Assembly: GCA_039621445.1 (NCBI GenBank)
Contig: CP154956.1
Location: 89,038,482 to 89,102,481, forward strand
DNA length: 64,000 bases
From: Euglena gracilis
Lineage: Eukaryota; Euglenida; Euglenophyceae; Euglenales
Direction of reading: 5' to 3'
Shown here: positions 34,511 through 44,521 of the stretch, in pieces
How positions within the stretch are numbered: the stretch's first letter is position 1
Layout of the letters: the number at the start of each line of letters is the position of its first letter
Notes under the pieces: model-generated
What the model was told of the DNA's origin: nothing
Databases searched by the model: none
What the model saw: the letters and a program-made list of their open reading frames with translations, nothing else
Position numbers and translations under genes: made by a program

Positions 34511-34981
34511 GGGGGGGTTGACCCCCTCAACCACCCATTCGCCCCCCTCCCCCCCCCCAGACAGATCCCCTCCAACATAACACCCTCCCCTGGTCCAAGG
34601 ATCTATAAATAACATCCCCCCTAAATTTTAAACCCCTGATGGGCCGAAGCGCCGGGGAACGTGGAAAGAATGCGTTGAAAATTTGCACCCACCCATCCAC
34701 CTACCGACCCACCAACCCACCCGCACACACACACACACACACAGACACACAAATGATGAAAGTTCTGGCAAGTTGACATTGTTGAGACTAAAAAAAAAAA
34801 GGCGCTGAGGCCAAAGGAAATTTTTTGTGTATTTGGGAACCCGAGAAATGATGACGTTGGCGAGGTCCTGGCCCAAAATAAGACCCCTCAGCGGAGACCC
34901 CGAAAGGGACTCAAAAAAATAAACCCAGGTTTTGTTTTGGGCGGGCTAAAGATCCACCCTGGACCCCACTAAAACCCTCAC
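34511..34981. other. Possible intron or 3' flank
   Basis: Contains ACCCACCCA and (CA)n at 34725-34745. Lies downstream of the exon at 34982 on the minus strand. Confidence 0.35.
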
Positions 34982-35139
34982 CCGCCAGGAGGTCCCTGCC
35001 CGCAGTTCCGCACCAGCTCATCGTGCAGGGCCTCCAGCCGGCGGCCGAAGCCGATGGCCCGGCAGCCGTCCAGCGTCCCCTTCAGCAGGCACAGAGGCAG
35101 TGGGGAGCCAAGCACCGTAAGGCAGGCCTCTGTGTGAGG
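34982..35139 (-). CDS. Internal exon candidate with both splice sites
   Basis: 158 nt on the minus strand. Acceptor CACACCTCCCCGCAG, donor CTGGCGG|GTGAGGG. Enters at a codon boundary, leaves with two extra bases. It reads EACLTVLGSPLPLCLLKGTL and AIGFGRRLEALHDELVRNC, with G/C at nearly every third position. A family A MITE ends 30 bp upstream of the acceptor, so that element would be intronic. No family recognised; leucine spacing suggests helices. Confidence 0.55.
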
Positions 35140-35169
35140 CTGCGGGGAGGTGTGGACCGTACTACCTAC

Positions 35170-35435
35170 CAGGGGTTTTTTTAAGACCGGGGGGGGGGGG
35201 TGGGGAGGGTCCCCCCCACCCACCCACCCCTGGGGGGGCCCCCCCGGGGAGGGTCCCAGGGGACCCACAAAAAATGGCCGAAAATCGCGAAAAGTGCTAA
35301 AAATAGCACTTTTTCGGTGCCTTTGGCGCCGAAAAGTATATCCCACCCCCCTCCGGGGGGACCCCCCCCCGGGGGGGGGGGGGCTCGGCCGGCCCCGGGG
35401 GGGGGGGGGGGGTCCACGACTAAAAAAAACCCCTG
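35170..35435 (+). mobile_element. Family A hAT-like MITE, copy 3
   Basis: 266 bp. Termini CAGGGGTTTTTTTAAGACC and TAAAAAAAACCCCTG. Duplication CTACCTAC (35162-35169) and CTGCCTAC (35436-35443), 7 of 8, fitting nTnnnnAn. Interior: AAAAGTGCTAAAAATAGCAC hairpin and GGTGCCTTTGGCGCC hairpin, ATATCCCACCCCCCTCCGG, GGCTCGGCCGG and GGTCCACGACTA. Confidence 0.9.
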
Positions 35436-35443
35436 CTGCCTAC

Positions 35444-35973
35444 CCACCCAGAAACTGTTATGCCTGAGAACCTGTCAGGGTCCCACCCGGGAAACTGTTA
35501 GGGTTAGACCCCCCCCCAAATCAAAACTAGTCACAAACCTGATCCTAGATCCTGGGCCCCACTAACCGCTCCAGTTATCGCCACACATCAACCCGGTAGT
35601 TCAATGGGGGGATGAACCAGTCGAATACAGTCAAACAATGCCGGATGCAGAAAAACTCCCGCAGAAAAAAATATACATATTTGCAGCTCGACTACACTGT
35701 CTGTGACTCTTCGCCCTTGGAAAACCAATGAAAAAACCTTTCACCTTATTTCTGAGGAGAGGGCCAATAACAGAAGCAACCTGATTTGATATGCACATGC
35801 AGATGGGTGCTCACCGTAACTCACCAAATTTCCGGAATGGAAAATATGGGTGAGTTCTGCAAAATTCGACAGATTTCCATGCAAGACTTAAATGCCCCCG
35901 GTGGGGAATTTCTTTCATTTTTCTGCCATGTGAGCTCTTGGCATCGCCACCCCCTCCATCTCCACTGGTCCAC
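35444..35973. other. Possible intron
   Basis: Unique DNA between two minus-strand exon candidates; nothing else recognised. Confidence 0.35.
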
Positions 35974-36131
35974 AGGTTCGCGGTAGGCTCTGCCCCCTGG
36001 TCCCGCGGCTGACCAACTGGGTCACCGACTCCTCCAGCAGCCGGCACCGCTCCACCGCGCTGGCGGGGACCTTCGCCAGGTCCACCGCTGCCGCCGCCAG
36101 GCTTCTCGTTGCCAACCTGATGTGCCCTCTG
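35974..36131 (-). CDS. Exon candidate, helical composition
   Basis: Minus-strand open stretch reading SLAAAAVDLAKVPASAVERC and LLEESVTQLVSRG, with mostly G/C third positions. CTCTGCACAG is a possible acceptor at 36132 and CCT|GTGGAC a possible donor; neither is strong. A second frame is open but poorer in composition. The phase does not join simply to the exon at 36804, so a further exon or another boundary is needed if both belong to one gene. Confidence 0.4.
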
Positions 36132-36296
36132 CTGTGCAGAGCCGAGGGTTTTTTTTTTTTAGGACTCAGGTGTTCGGAACGGGGCAAACCACCCACCCCC
36201 TGAGTGGGCCAAAGGGGGGGGGGGGGACCCACCCCCCCCCTGGATCAAACAAAAAAAAACTTCCAAAAAAGATGTTTGGTCCGGTGCTAACCCACA

Positions 36297-36454
36297 CAGG
36301 GTTTTTTTTTAAGACCGGGGGGAGCCCCCCCCCCCACCCACCCACTCCTGGGGGGTCCCAGGGGACCCACTCAATTTTCCCCGAAAATGGCCAAAAAAAT
36401 CGCAAAATGCTAAAAATAGCACCCGGGGGTCCAAGGGTTAAAAAAAAAATCCTG
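36297..36454 (+). mobile_element. Family A hAT-like MITE, copy 4, internally deleted
   Basis: 158 bp. Termini CAGGGTTTTTTTTTAAGACC and AAAAAAAATCCTG. Contains the AAATGCTAAAAATAGCAC hairpin but has lost the GGCGCC hairpin and following 100 bp. Flanks AACCCACA and AACTTACA match at 6 of 8. Located between two minus-strand exon candidates. Confidence 0.75.
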
Positions 36455-36462
36455 AACTTACA

Positions 36463-36803
36463 GCAGACTCCACAGGGGGGGGGGTATCAGGATCCTTAGG
36501 CAATTTTTCCTTCAAAATGGTCACTTTTTGGACCCTGGCACCTCTGGTACGCGCAAACAAGCACCCAACGTCATCCAGACTCCCAAACCCAGTCACACCC
36601 TGTCACGTCAGCCGGCAACTGACGACATTGACACATGGCGTTTGGAAACGGCCGAGGAACCGGGGGGAATTGCCGGTCATGCCTGGTCACGCCCAGCCAC
36701 ACCTCAAAAAGCCAGTCACGCCAGCCACATTGGTGCCACCCACCCCAAACCGTGGCCCTGCAGGGGAGGGGGTTTGGTAGTGCCCCCACCAGCCCACAGA
36801 AAC
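36463..36803. other. Possible intron with CAGTCACGCC units
   Basis: CCCAGTCAC, CCAGTCACGCC and similar units at 36590-36720 recur from 33237 and near 41200. Confidence 0.4.
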
Positions 36804-36960
36804 CCGCCAGGGGGCCTTGCACTCAAACAGAGGCCTGGCCGCGGCGCGGGCCAGCTCGACCAGGGTGGGGCCGGTGGTGGGGCTCCAGGCGGAGTCGGGG
36901 TGGGGGGAGGAGGAGGAGGAGGAGCTGCCGGGGGCTGGGGCTGGTCGGGGCCGGTGGGCG
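36804..36960 (-). CDS. Internal exon candidate with Ser run
   Basis: 157 nt on the minus strand. Acceptor GACTGTCTCTTGCAG, donor TGGCGG|GTTTCT. Enters with one base completing a Ser codon and leaves at a codon boundary. It encodes a Pro/Ala-rich segment, seven consecutive Ser (from a GGA/TCC triplet run at 36909-36923) and then PTLVELARAAARPLFECKAP. Third positions nearly all G/C. The Ser run may vary in length between individuals. No family recognised. Confidence 0.5.
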
Positions 36961-37241
36961 CTGCAAGAGACAGTCACATGGCGGCCTAGGGGGGTCACCA
37001 GTGGCCACCGCCGAGTTGAGAAAGAACACCGATTTGCTCATGTTTTGCGGGAGTCCGGAGAAATGCAAATGCAGTTTCGAAATGGAATGGAATGAGAAAC
37101 TGTGATGCATTCTTCGGTGTTTTGCAATTCGTCTCAAAAAAAGTGATTCACGAAAAAATTGCTCCTAAGTCGGAAATGATTTCGTTCAAATTTTGGGTAT
37201 TGATTATTTTTAATGTATTATTTTTTGCACATTGCCATTGG

Positions 37242-37710
37242 CAGGGGGGGGGGAATACGCTCGCCCGGCCTCGGAAAAAATGCGCAAAAAATGCGCAAAA
37301 CTGCGCAAAAAAAATGCGCAAAAAATGCGCATTTTTGGAAAAAAAATGTGCAAAATCCGAGAAAAAATGCGCAAAAATCACGAAAATGCAAAAATTCCCC
37401 AAAAACATGCAAAAATGGCACCAAATTTGAAGAAATTATGTAGAATAATGAGGAAAATGTAAATTTCAAAAAAAGTCGAATTTTTCAAATTTTTGCAAAA
37501 AATTGCAAAAATGGTCAAAAAATGCGAAAATTTTGGAAAATCACGAAAAAATGTGCCAAAAAGCAAAAAATGCGCTGAAAAAAATGAAAAAAAAATGCGC
37601 AAAAAATGCGAAAAAATGCGCAAAAATGCGCATTTTTGGAAAATTTGAAAAAATGCGCAAAAATGCGAAAAAATGCGAAAAAATGCGAAACGCAGTTCCC
37701 CCCCCCCCTG
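37242..37710. mobile_element. Family E A-rich element, copy 1
   Basis: 469 bp. Termini CAGGGGGGGGGGAATACG and, complemented, CAGGGGGGGGGGAACTGCG. Interior is almost wholly AAAAAATGCGCAAAAA-type units with TGCGCATTTTTGGAAAA mirror patches. Both flanks show CATTGG (37236-37241 and 37711-37716), a possible 6-bp target duplication. A 44522-44866 copy has related ends. Confidence 0.6.
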
Positions 37711-37738
37711 CATTGGCCTTGGAGGCGTCACCACCCAC

Positions 37739-37990
37739 ACAAAACACCACTGGTACAACCGCGTATCGTTGTTTGTGTGGGCGCCCTTGAACAGGCCCCA
37801 GCCCGACAGCGTCGAAGTTCGAGGGGGCGTCTGGGTCGGGCCCCGGCGCGGGGAACACCTTGTTCCGCTGGGAGATGCGGGTGAAGGACTTGAACAGGGG
37901 CAGGGCTAGCGGCACCAGCAGGCCCAGGCGGCAGACAGGGGACCCAACCCCCCTGTACAGCCTCTCCGATACCGTGCAACTCTGGGCCCC
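37739..37990 (-). CDS. Exon candidate, hydrophobic then Pro-rich
   Basis: Minus-strand open stretch of about 252 nt. A possible acceptor is TTGAAAGCCAG; GTGGGT after TTTTGT is a possible donor. It reads RLGLLVPLALPLFKSFTRIS and then NKVFPAPGPDPDAPSNFDAV with mostly G/C third positions. The first part could be one membrane segment. Element E1 begins about 28 bp beyond the donor side. Boundaries uncertain; no family recognised. Confidence 0.4.
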
Positions 37991-38580
37991 CTGGCTTTCA
38001 ATCGATTTTGGGGGGTTTCCCTCCGGTGTTTGGCACAATGGCCGGCGAATACAATTTATTTTGTGGAGATGACACCCAGCGGAAGCTGACCCACCCTGGC
38101 CGCAGAGTGCCCCGGAGTGTTTGGGCAGGCACCCCCCCCCCCAGTTGCGCCAAGGCTTCTTGTCTGTTTATGGCCGGCTGTATGCACCCCCCCCCTCCCG
38201 GGACGTCAATGAATGCCAAGACACAGGCAAAAACTCGTCCAAAAATGTCCCCTTTTCATGCCTTCTGGTGTCTCCGGTGCCAAAGCGCCTTGGCCGAGTG
38301 CCCAAGCACTTTTGGGCACGTGCCAGCCCGCCTTGGGGTGCTCGCCCCAGCAGGTCCCCCACGGGGGGTTCGGCCACACCTGGATGACACCCAAAAAAGG
38401 TGAAAAGGTGGGAATGCCGGCCACAATGCACGCGGAAAATCGAATTACCCGAAAGCAGCAACTCAGGAAAAGAAGAAAAGAAACCCATCATTCGGGAGCA
38501 ACAGGAGATCACCTCCCACCCACTTTACATTTTCCCCGAGAAATCAAGCGCACACATAAATTGAATGGCCCCCCAAAACG
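37991..38580. other. No gene recognised
   Basis: Unique DNA with C blocks at 38130 and 38190. A GCAAAGCG-type GC-rich part near 38270 is open but unbounded. Confidence 0.35.
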
Positions 38581-38802
38581 GTGATGCCTGACCACGTCAG
38601 CAAAGGGGTCCTGGACAGGTGGGCCACCCTGTGTAGGGAGGGCATGCCCCATTTCCGAGACAGGGATGATGGAGCTCCTTTCGGGGCGGCCTGGGGGGTG
38701 CTGAAGAGAGAGGTCTTCTTCAGAGCCGCGGTCTCGGTGGACCGCCGGAACTTCGGCGCCGTGGGGCGGCTTCCACGTTCGCTGGCCGAGCCAGGGTGTT
38801 AA
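38581..38802 (+). CDS. Exon candidate ending in a stop
   Basis: Plus-strand open stretch reading VLDRWATLCREGMPHFRDRD and GVLKREVFFRAAVSVDRRNF, ending in TAA at 38800. High third-position G/C and a natural residue mix. No clear acceptor was found; an ATG occurs at 38581-38586. It could be a terminal exon or a short gene. No family recognised. Confidence 0.35.
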   Translation: MMPDHVSKGVLDRWATLCREGMPHFRDRDDGAPFGAAWGVLKREVFFRAAVSVDRRNFGAVGRLPRSLAEPGC

Positions 38803-39175
38803 GCTCTACGCCCAGCACGTGCCCAAGCACACGAGGGAATATTGACGCATTCACCAATTCAGCTGAACTTTCGATTGAAAATATTCCGTCGCGTATTAAA
38901 TCATATTTATTATTGATGTTTATTAATATTTATTGATATTTATTTCTCAATATGACGGATATAATTCATATTATTGGAAATATTCCATCAGGTATCCCCC
39001 GGCATGTGGCACAGTCCACAGGTTGCGCTTTGCAGCACGGCAAACAAAAAAAGGGGGAGCCAACAGAAGCGCACAGGTTTGCACCCCTCCCAAGCCTTTT
39101 TGAAACTGCGTGGGAAACAACGCCCCCGACCCACCTCAACCCCCCATTCCTCATCTGGCCAAGCCAGATGAGGAA
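38803..39175. other. No gene recognised
   Basis: AT-rich with TATTTATTGATATT units at 38900-38945, then unique DNA. Confidence 0.4.
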
Positions 39176-39465
39176 TAATATATATACATTATATATGTAT
39201 TATATATATTATATATTATATATATTATATATGTATATATAATATATATAGATATATATATATATATATTATATACATATAATATATATGTATTATATAT
39301 ACATATATAATATATATATAATATCATATATATCATATATATATATTATATATAATGTATAATTTATATAATATATATAATATATATAATACATATATAA
39401 TAAATATAATATATATAATACACACAATATATGATATACATAATATATATATTATATAATATCTG
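39176..39465. repeat. AT island of TATATAAT units
   Basis: About 290 bp of nearly pure A/T in palindromic TATATATAAT units. Confidence 0.95.
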
Positions 39466-39890
39466 TTAAGGCAGCAGCCACCCCACGGGCACCCGGGAGG
39501 CCCCGTCGGGCCAGAAGATCCCCTCCAGGCTGCTTTTTTTTTAAAAAAAAAGAAACCCATGGGGGGTGCAGGGATGAATGTTTGGGAAGCCTGGGGGGGT
39601 CAGGACCACTCCCAACATCTGGGGGGGTCTGGACACCCCCCTGCCAGCCCAACCCCGGTCGGACCCCCTCCCCTGCCACCTTCCTCGCCGTCGAAGGGCT
39701 TCCCATAGATCCTGGGGGGGGGGGGTGGCTTGTGCGTTGGGGTGTGTGTCCATAGAGGCCCCTTCACCCCCTGGGTCAGTCCCGGTTGTATGTGACCTGG
39801 GCAAAACTCCAGACAAAATGTCCTTTGTCGGGGCGTGCTTTTGAAACCACACCCAAACCCACCCTGGGGGGGGGGTTCATTCGCTTACAT
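39466..39890. other. No gene recognised
   Basis: GC-rich islands separated by G blocks. Minus-strand frames are open but Pro/Gly-rich and unbounded. Confidence 0.35.
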
Positions 39891-39894
39891 ACAT

Positions 39895-40075
39895 ATAACG
39901 TAACTTCTGTGTTGTGATACACGAAAAAAATTCTGGTGGTACACAGGTGACACACAAAAATTTGTTTGGTGACATATGAACAAAAATTTTTTGGTGATGC
40001 ACACGTGTCACAAAAAACTTTATTTGGTGATACACAGGGGATACACAAAAATTTTCATGTGATTCAGACGTTTTT
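39895..40075. repeat. TTTTGGTGATACACA minisatellite, block 1
   Basis: Units around GGTGATACACAGGTGACACAC and AAAAATTTT, period about 34 bp, five to six diverged copies. The same units recur at 41745-41895. Confidence 0.75.
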
Positions 40076-41344
40076 TACAGAATCAAAAAAAAACTTGGAT
40101 AGGATTGATCTGTTGCTATCATGGCCACTTCGGTGGACATTAGCCTCAGCCAGAGGGTTTTTTAGCACCCGGGTGTGGGGGGGGCTGGACCATAGATTCA
40201 CTTAGTGACCCCTGGGGGAGGGGCACTTTTCCCCTGGCCCAAACCCACCCACCCACGACCCTACCCTGGGGGTGGGGGGGGGTCAACCACCCACCCACCC
40301 ACCCACCCAAAACCCACCAAAATCGGCCGTGTTATGAGCCAAATTAAAATGTTGCAAAAGTCTTGTTATTCCCATTTCTCTTTTCATACTTTGCCCTTCC
40401 GTTTTGTTTTGATTGTACAAGCAAATTGACCTATGACCAGATAACTGGAAGTTGCATTGCATCCATACATTTTTGGACCAGTTTCGCATTTGCAACAGTT
40501 GCACAATGAAACATAAGTGTATGCGACTGGGCCGTGCTTCTGCTCAAGTGTTTGGAAGGACCCCCCCCCCCTCGCCGGGGCATCGATTGCAGCAAGTCCA
40601 AATTTGGCTAGTGGAAAATCCTAATGAACCCTTCGGGGGGGGGGGGGCTGCTGGCAGGGCTGGCTAGTGCAGGTTTTCCACGTGACTGGCACGACAGGCC
40701 AAAAAACTTTTTCCCCAAACTTGCCAAAAATGCCCATTTTTGGCCTTTTTTTGACATTTAAAACCAGCCCCCCCCCCCCAAACACATTTAAACCTCAATT
40801 TCACCAGCCCACAGCGCCAAAGGTGAAAAATTTTTCCTGTTGGGAGGACTCCCCCCGGGAGGACACCCCCAGGGTCCTTAAGCAAAAGGGCTGGGCTGGG
40901 CTGGGCAGATCAATCATGTCACTTTGCAAGTTTGCACCGCACTTTCTTTTGGTGTGGCAGTTTTGGGTTTATTTTTTGACTTTTTTTTGGCTTTTTTCTC
41001 AATTTTGTGCAAGACACTGTTTTGCTTTTGCTTTCATGTGTCTTTGCTGAGAAAAGTGCAAATAATAAAAAAAATAGTAATTTCATAAAGATTTGTTTTT
41101 TGGCCCACAGAATCCAATCAGCCACAGCCACATCTGGCATCTGGTTAAAGAAGGAGTAAAACTCCAATTTCTAATTCCAGTCACACCCATCCACCTAGTC
41201 ACGACCTGCCACGCCCAGTCACATATCTTTCGGTTTTCTGTATCAGGAAAGACCCCCCCCATCGGCTTTGTCCTAAACTGTTGAATTTTTTTCCCGCCCC
41301 GCCAAAGGCCAGGCCAAAATCTGACCCATGGCACACCCCAGCCC
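40076..41344. other. Repeat-rich DNA
   Basis: G/C blocks, a (CCCA)n run with AAAACCCACCAAAATCGGCC (40287-40327) that recurs near 49016-49034, A/T-rich stretches and CAGTCAC units near 41180. No exon supported. Confidence 0.4.
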
Positions 41345-41580
41345 GGGATGGTTAGACAAGGACCCCCTCCAAAAACAGGTCAAAAAAATTTTTTTCAGGT
41401 CAAAAAATTTTTCTTCCGGCACTTCGCAGAAAAAATTTTGGGCAAATTTGTTAGATTTCTGCCCAAACAGTGCAAAATGGCAATTGGCCGATTTTTGATG
41501 GGCAAAAACTTTTGGCCCGGCACTTCGGCCAAACCTCTGAAAGGTGTGGGTTGTTGAACAAAGAGGGAAGGTAAAAAAAA
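41345..41580 (+). mobile_element. Family C element, truncated
   Basis: GGTCAAAAAATTTTTTTCAGG, CGGCACTTCGCAGAAAAAATT, TTTGGGCAAATTTG, AAACAGTGCAAAATGGCA and AAACTTTTGGCCCGGCACTT appear in family C order. Ends degraded. Confidence 0.55.
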
Positions 41581-41744
41581 ACGTTCAAAAAAATGCCTTA
41601 AAAAATTAAAAAAATTAAATTTTCCGCCTTAAAAGCAATAACAATGCCTGCCCACCCCCACTTCCCCCCTGGGTCACCAAACCCAAAAAAAACCCCGGCC
41701 CCGACTAACAACGGAGAAGATTTTTCCTTTGCACAAAATATATT

Positions 41745-41895
41745 TTTTCAACACACAAATTTTTTTCAATTTTCGGTAAATTTTTGGTGATACCCATGTG
41801 ATACACAAATTTTTTTTTGGTGATACACAAAAATTTTCAATGTGATACGCATGATACACAAGAAATTTTTTGGTGATACACACACACACACACTA
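41745..41895. repeat. TTTTGGTGATACACA minisatellite, block 2
   Basis: Four or five units of TTTTTGGTGATACACA with GTGATAC, closing in (CA)n. Same family as 39895-40075, about 1.8 kb apart. Confidence 0.75.
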
Positions 41896-41904
41896 AGTGA
41901 ATGT

Positions 41905-42060
41905 CTGGGTGTGCCTGCCCACAGCACCTCCACTGGCACGGGGGGGGGGTTGCTTTCCCCAAAAAGCAGCCTAGTCTCCTCGCTGACGGTGGAGGCATTG
42001 ATGAGGGAGGCAGTGCTTTGGGTCTTGTCGGGGGTGGGCACCACCTCCGACGGCGGGCAA
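41905..42060 (-). CDS. Exon candidate, strand ambiguous
   Basis: Minus frame reads VVPTPDKTQSTASLINASTV and EETRLLFGESNPPPVPVEVL with high third-position G/C. The plus strand is also open and protein-like over an overlapping interval (41977-42200). CCCCTCACAG at 42093-42103 (minus) would be a fair acceptor. It lies downstream of the exon at 42333 on the same strand, but phases do not match without another exon. Confidence 0.3.
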
Positions 42061-42332
42061 GAGCGAGCCCGGTGGCTGGCCAACATGGCGTTGGGGGCTG
42101 TGAGGGGGCGAAAGGGGCGAGGGGCATGTGCTGCGGCGTTCTGCCGAGCCCCACATCAGACCCGAAGGAACTTTGGTGGAGCATGTGGCAGCAAACATGA
42201 CAGGGAAAGTGTGTGGGCTGCGGACTTTGTTTCTGACTTTGGAAAGAGAGAAATGTTTTCCGAGAACTGTTAAGAATCAAGAAGAATGTCGCTAGTTCCT
42301 TGAGAATTTTATGAATGCGTGAAGGCACTTAC

Positions 42333-42614
42333 TCGTTGACTGACTTTCGAAATCGATTTTGCCTTCTCAGATTGGACAGTTTAAGCACTCGCGGTGTCAA
42401 CAGCAGTCCCATTTGAAGAGAAAATGTCGAGATTGTGAGCATCTGAACAACGCTATCTGTTTCCACGGAATGCAACACACCCAGCCATCCATCCACCTTG
42501 TCCGATGCCTTCTTGTAAATAACCAATGCGATGAAAACACAGCCATTCATGATGATGCACAACGGCCATACCATGTGTAACTTCAAGGCATTCAAAAATC
42601 CCAGCGCGCTTGGC
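42333..42614 (-). CDS. Internal exon candidate of a membrane protein
   Basis: 282 nt on the minus strand, the best exon in the window. Acceptor CCCACACCCCAAACCCCTAG; donor AACGA|GTAAGT, a perfect consensus. It enters with one base and leaves with two. The 93 codons give a first probable membrane span at VWPLCIIMNGCVFIALVIY, a charged loop with KKASDKVDGW, a second span at VVQMLTISTFSLQMGLLL and a basic tail TPRVLKLSNLRRQNRF. A short span ending in a Pro-Arg/Lys motif before a basic tail is seen at the end of class C receptor membrane domains, but that resemblance is weak and other multi-span proteins fit. Third positions are mixed, unlike the GC-rich exons at 27-38 kb. Confidence 0.65.
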
Positions 42615-42916
42615 CTAGGGGTTTGGGGTGTGGGGAGGTTATATGCAAATGCCTTCCCCCCTGCCTTTCCAAAGCACCTCCCTTCTCCCTTGGCCCCCCC
42701 CCCCTGGGTCCAAGGTCCCCGGGAAGGTCCCCGGGGGGGGGGGGGGACCTTCCTTAAAATGAAGACATCCTAGCTATCACAGCTTCTGTCTCTCTGTCCC
42801 CCCCACGCTCCAGCAGATGATGTGTCAGATGTGCTCGAAGGGATTGAGGTCAACTGGCCACCCCCCCCTGAATTTTCGGTCATTTGTCGACTTCACCTGA
42901 CAAATGGGGTCCCCAT

Positions 42917-43167
42917 CAGGGGTTTTTTTTAAGACCGGGGGGGTCCCCACCCACCCACCCCCTGGGCCCCCTGGGGGGGGGGGGTCCCGGGGACCCACAA
43001 AAAAATGGCCGAAAAATTGCGAAAAGTGCTAAAAAAAAAAGCACTTTTCAAAAAAAAAAATTGGCGCCTTCGGCGCCGAAAAGTATATCCCACCCCCCTC
43101 CAGGGGGACCCCCCCCCCTGGGGGGCACCCTACCCCCCCCCGGGGTCCACGACTAAAAAAACCCCTG
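42917..43167 (+). mobile_element. Family A hAT-like MITE, copy 5, type copy
   Basis: 251 bp. Termini CAGGGGTTTTTTTTAAGACC and CTAAAAAAACCCCTG. Perfect 8-bp duplication GTCCCCAT at 42909-42916 and 43168-43175, matching nTnnnnAn. Interior: GAAAAGTGCTAAAAAAAAAA with AGCACTTTT hairpin, TTGGCGCCTTCGGCGCCGAA hairpin, AGTATATCCCACCCCCCTCC, C/G blocks, GGGTCCACGA. It sits 303 bp upstream of the exon at 42333 and so may be intronic. Confidence 0.93.
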
Positions 43168-43175
43168 GTCCCCAT

Positions 43176-44375
43176 CCCCCAATACCTTTGTGGGGGGGGA
43201 GAACAGGAGTCCCGAGAGGGTCGGGTTTTGTGATAGTTCACAGCACAGTTCCCTCCAGTATCCCACCCTTCTGAGCAGATTCCAGGCTCCTTTCCTGGGG
43301 GGGGGGTGCCTTGTGATATGAGGTGCCGGCCCATAGCAGGCACACACCCTGGGTGTGTCAACGCCACTGTAATTATATGAAAAAACCTCAGGCATTATTC
43401 CGGAAAAGTGCCGTTGACACGAAGGTGCATCACCGACCTTTGCAGTGCCCTAAAGTTTTGCATGCCCAAATAACTTTGCAGGGAGGAAGCCCAAAAAGAT
43501 CCGTCCAAAAAATTTTGCCCCCTTCACAAAGAATGACGGGAAAAATTACGCTTTTTTTGGAAAATCAGGAGGTGATTATGATTAACCCAAAGGCAATAAT
43601 GTTCTGTTCCATGATGAATAGAAATACTGAACTTTCTTTTAATTATAAGAAAAAACTGCAGCTGACACCAAATTGCTTTTAGGAAATGTGGTAAATTGAT
43701 CCATCAATGGGTTTTGGTACTGCCAAAATAACTTTGCAGGGAATCCAAGCCAAAAACATCGGTTCACTAACTTTGCAGAGTAAATTTAGGCAAAATAATT
43801 TGGGGGCTTTACCCCCTTGCCAGCCCATAGAACCCATCCGGGGGGAGGTGCGACCTTCCTCAGAAAGGAGGCTGGCGGAAGCATCTGTCCAGAAAAGTTT
43901 GGGAACAAGCCATCAACGCTTGTCTGACGGACATTTATTTTATTGTGTTTGATGGGCGAGAACATTACTACTCCAAACCCCATCCGGCAAAGTGCACAAT
44001 AAGGTGGCGGAAAACTGCATGGCACACCGCATCAAACCACAGTGGTCCCACAGCCCCATCAAACACGTAGCCGCCTCCTTTGACCAACAATGACAGGCTC
44101 CCCGAATACCCTGGCGGGGCCCTTCAACCCACACAGTGCCTGGATACCCTGGTGCGGGGAAACCAAAAGATGGCTCCAGCAACGTGGCACCCTTTGTTCT
44201 TTACAGGCAACAGTCCTGAACGGCACGAAAGTAGTGCCCAAATAACTTGGCGGGGGGGAATGGTTCTTTGGGGAGGGATTATACCAACCCCCCTCCTTGC
44301 CGGCACTGACCGTCAAACCGTGAAAAAAAAAACCACAACACCAGAGTCAAAGTGGCCTGAGGAGGCTCTTTGCAG
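43176..44375. other. Unique DNA with AATAACTTTGCAGGGA motifs
   Basis: CCAAATAACTTTGCAGGGA at 43467, CAAAATAACTTTGCAGGGA near 43723 and ACTTTGCAGAG near 43770 are repeated acceptor-like strings. A plus-strand stretch (44085-44240) reads YPGGALQPTQCLDTLVRGNQ and may be exonic, but lacks clear borders. Confidence 0.4.
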
Positions 44376-44465
44376 TGAGTGACGATATTGGAGACCACAC
44401 CAATGTTGATTTTGCTCCAGCATTTGGCACAAGCAAGAACTTGTCAGAACACCTGAATTTCCCGG
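44376..44465 (+). CDS. Small internal exon candidate
   Basis: 90 nt on the plus strand. Acceptor GAGGCTCTTTGCAG, donor TTCCCGG|GTGAAT. Enters with two bases, leaves with one. Reads DIGDHTNVDFAPAFGTSKNL and SEHLNFP. No family recognised. Element E2 begins 57 bp downstream. Confidence 0.4.
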
Positions 44466-44521
44466 GTGAATTTGAAGTTACTTCTTTACTTCTTTATCTT
44501 GCTTATCTTATGATTACCTTC

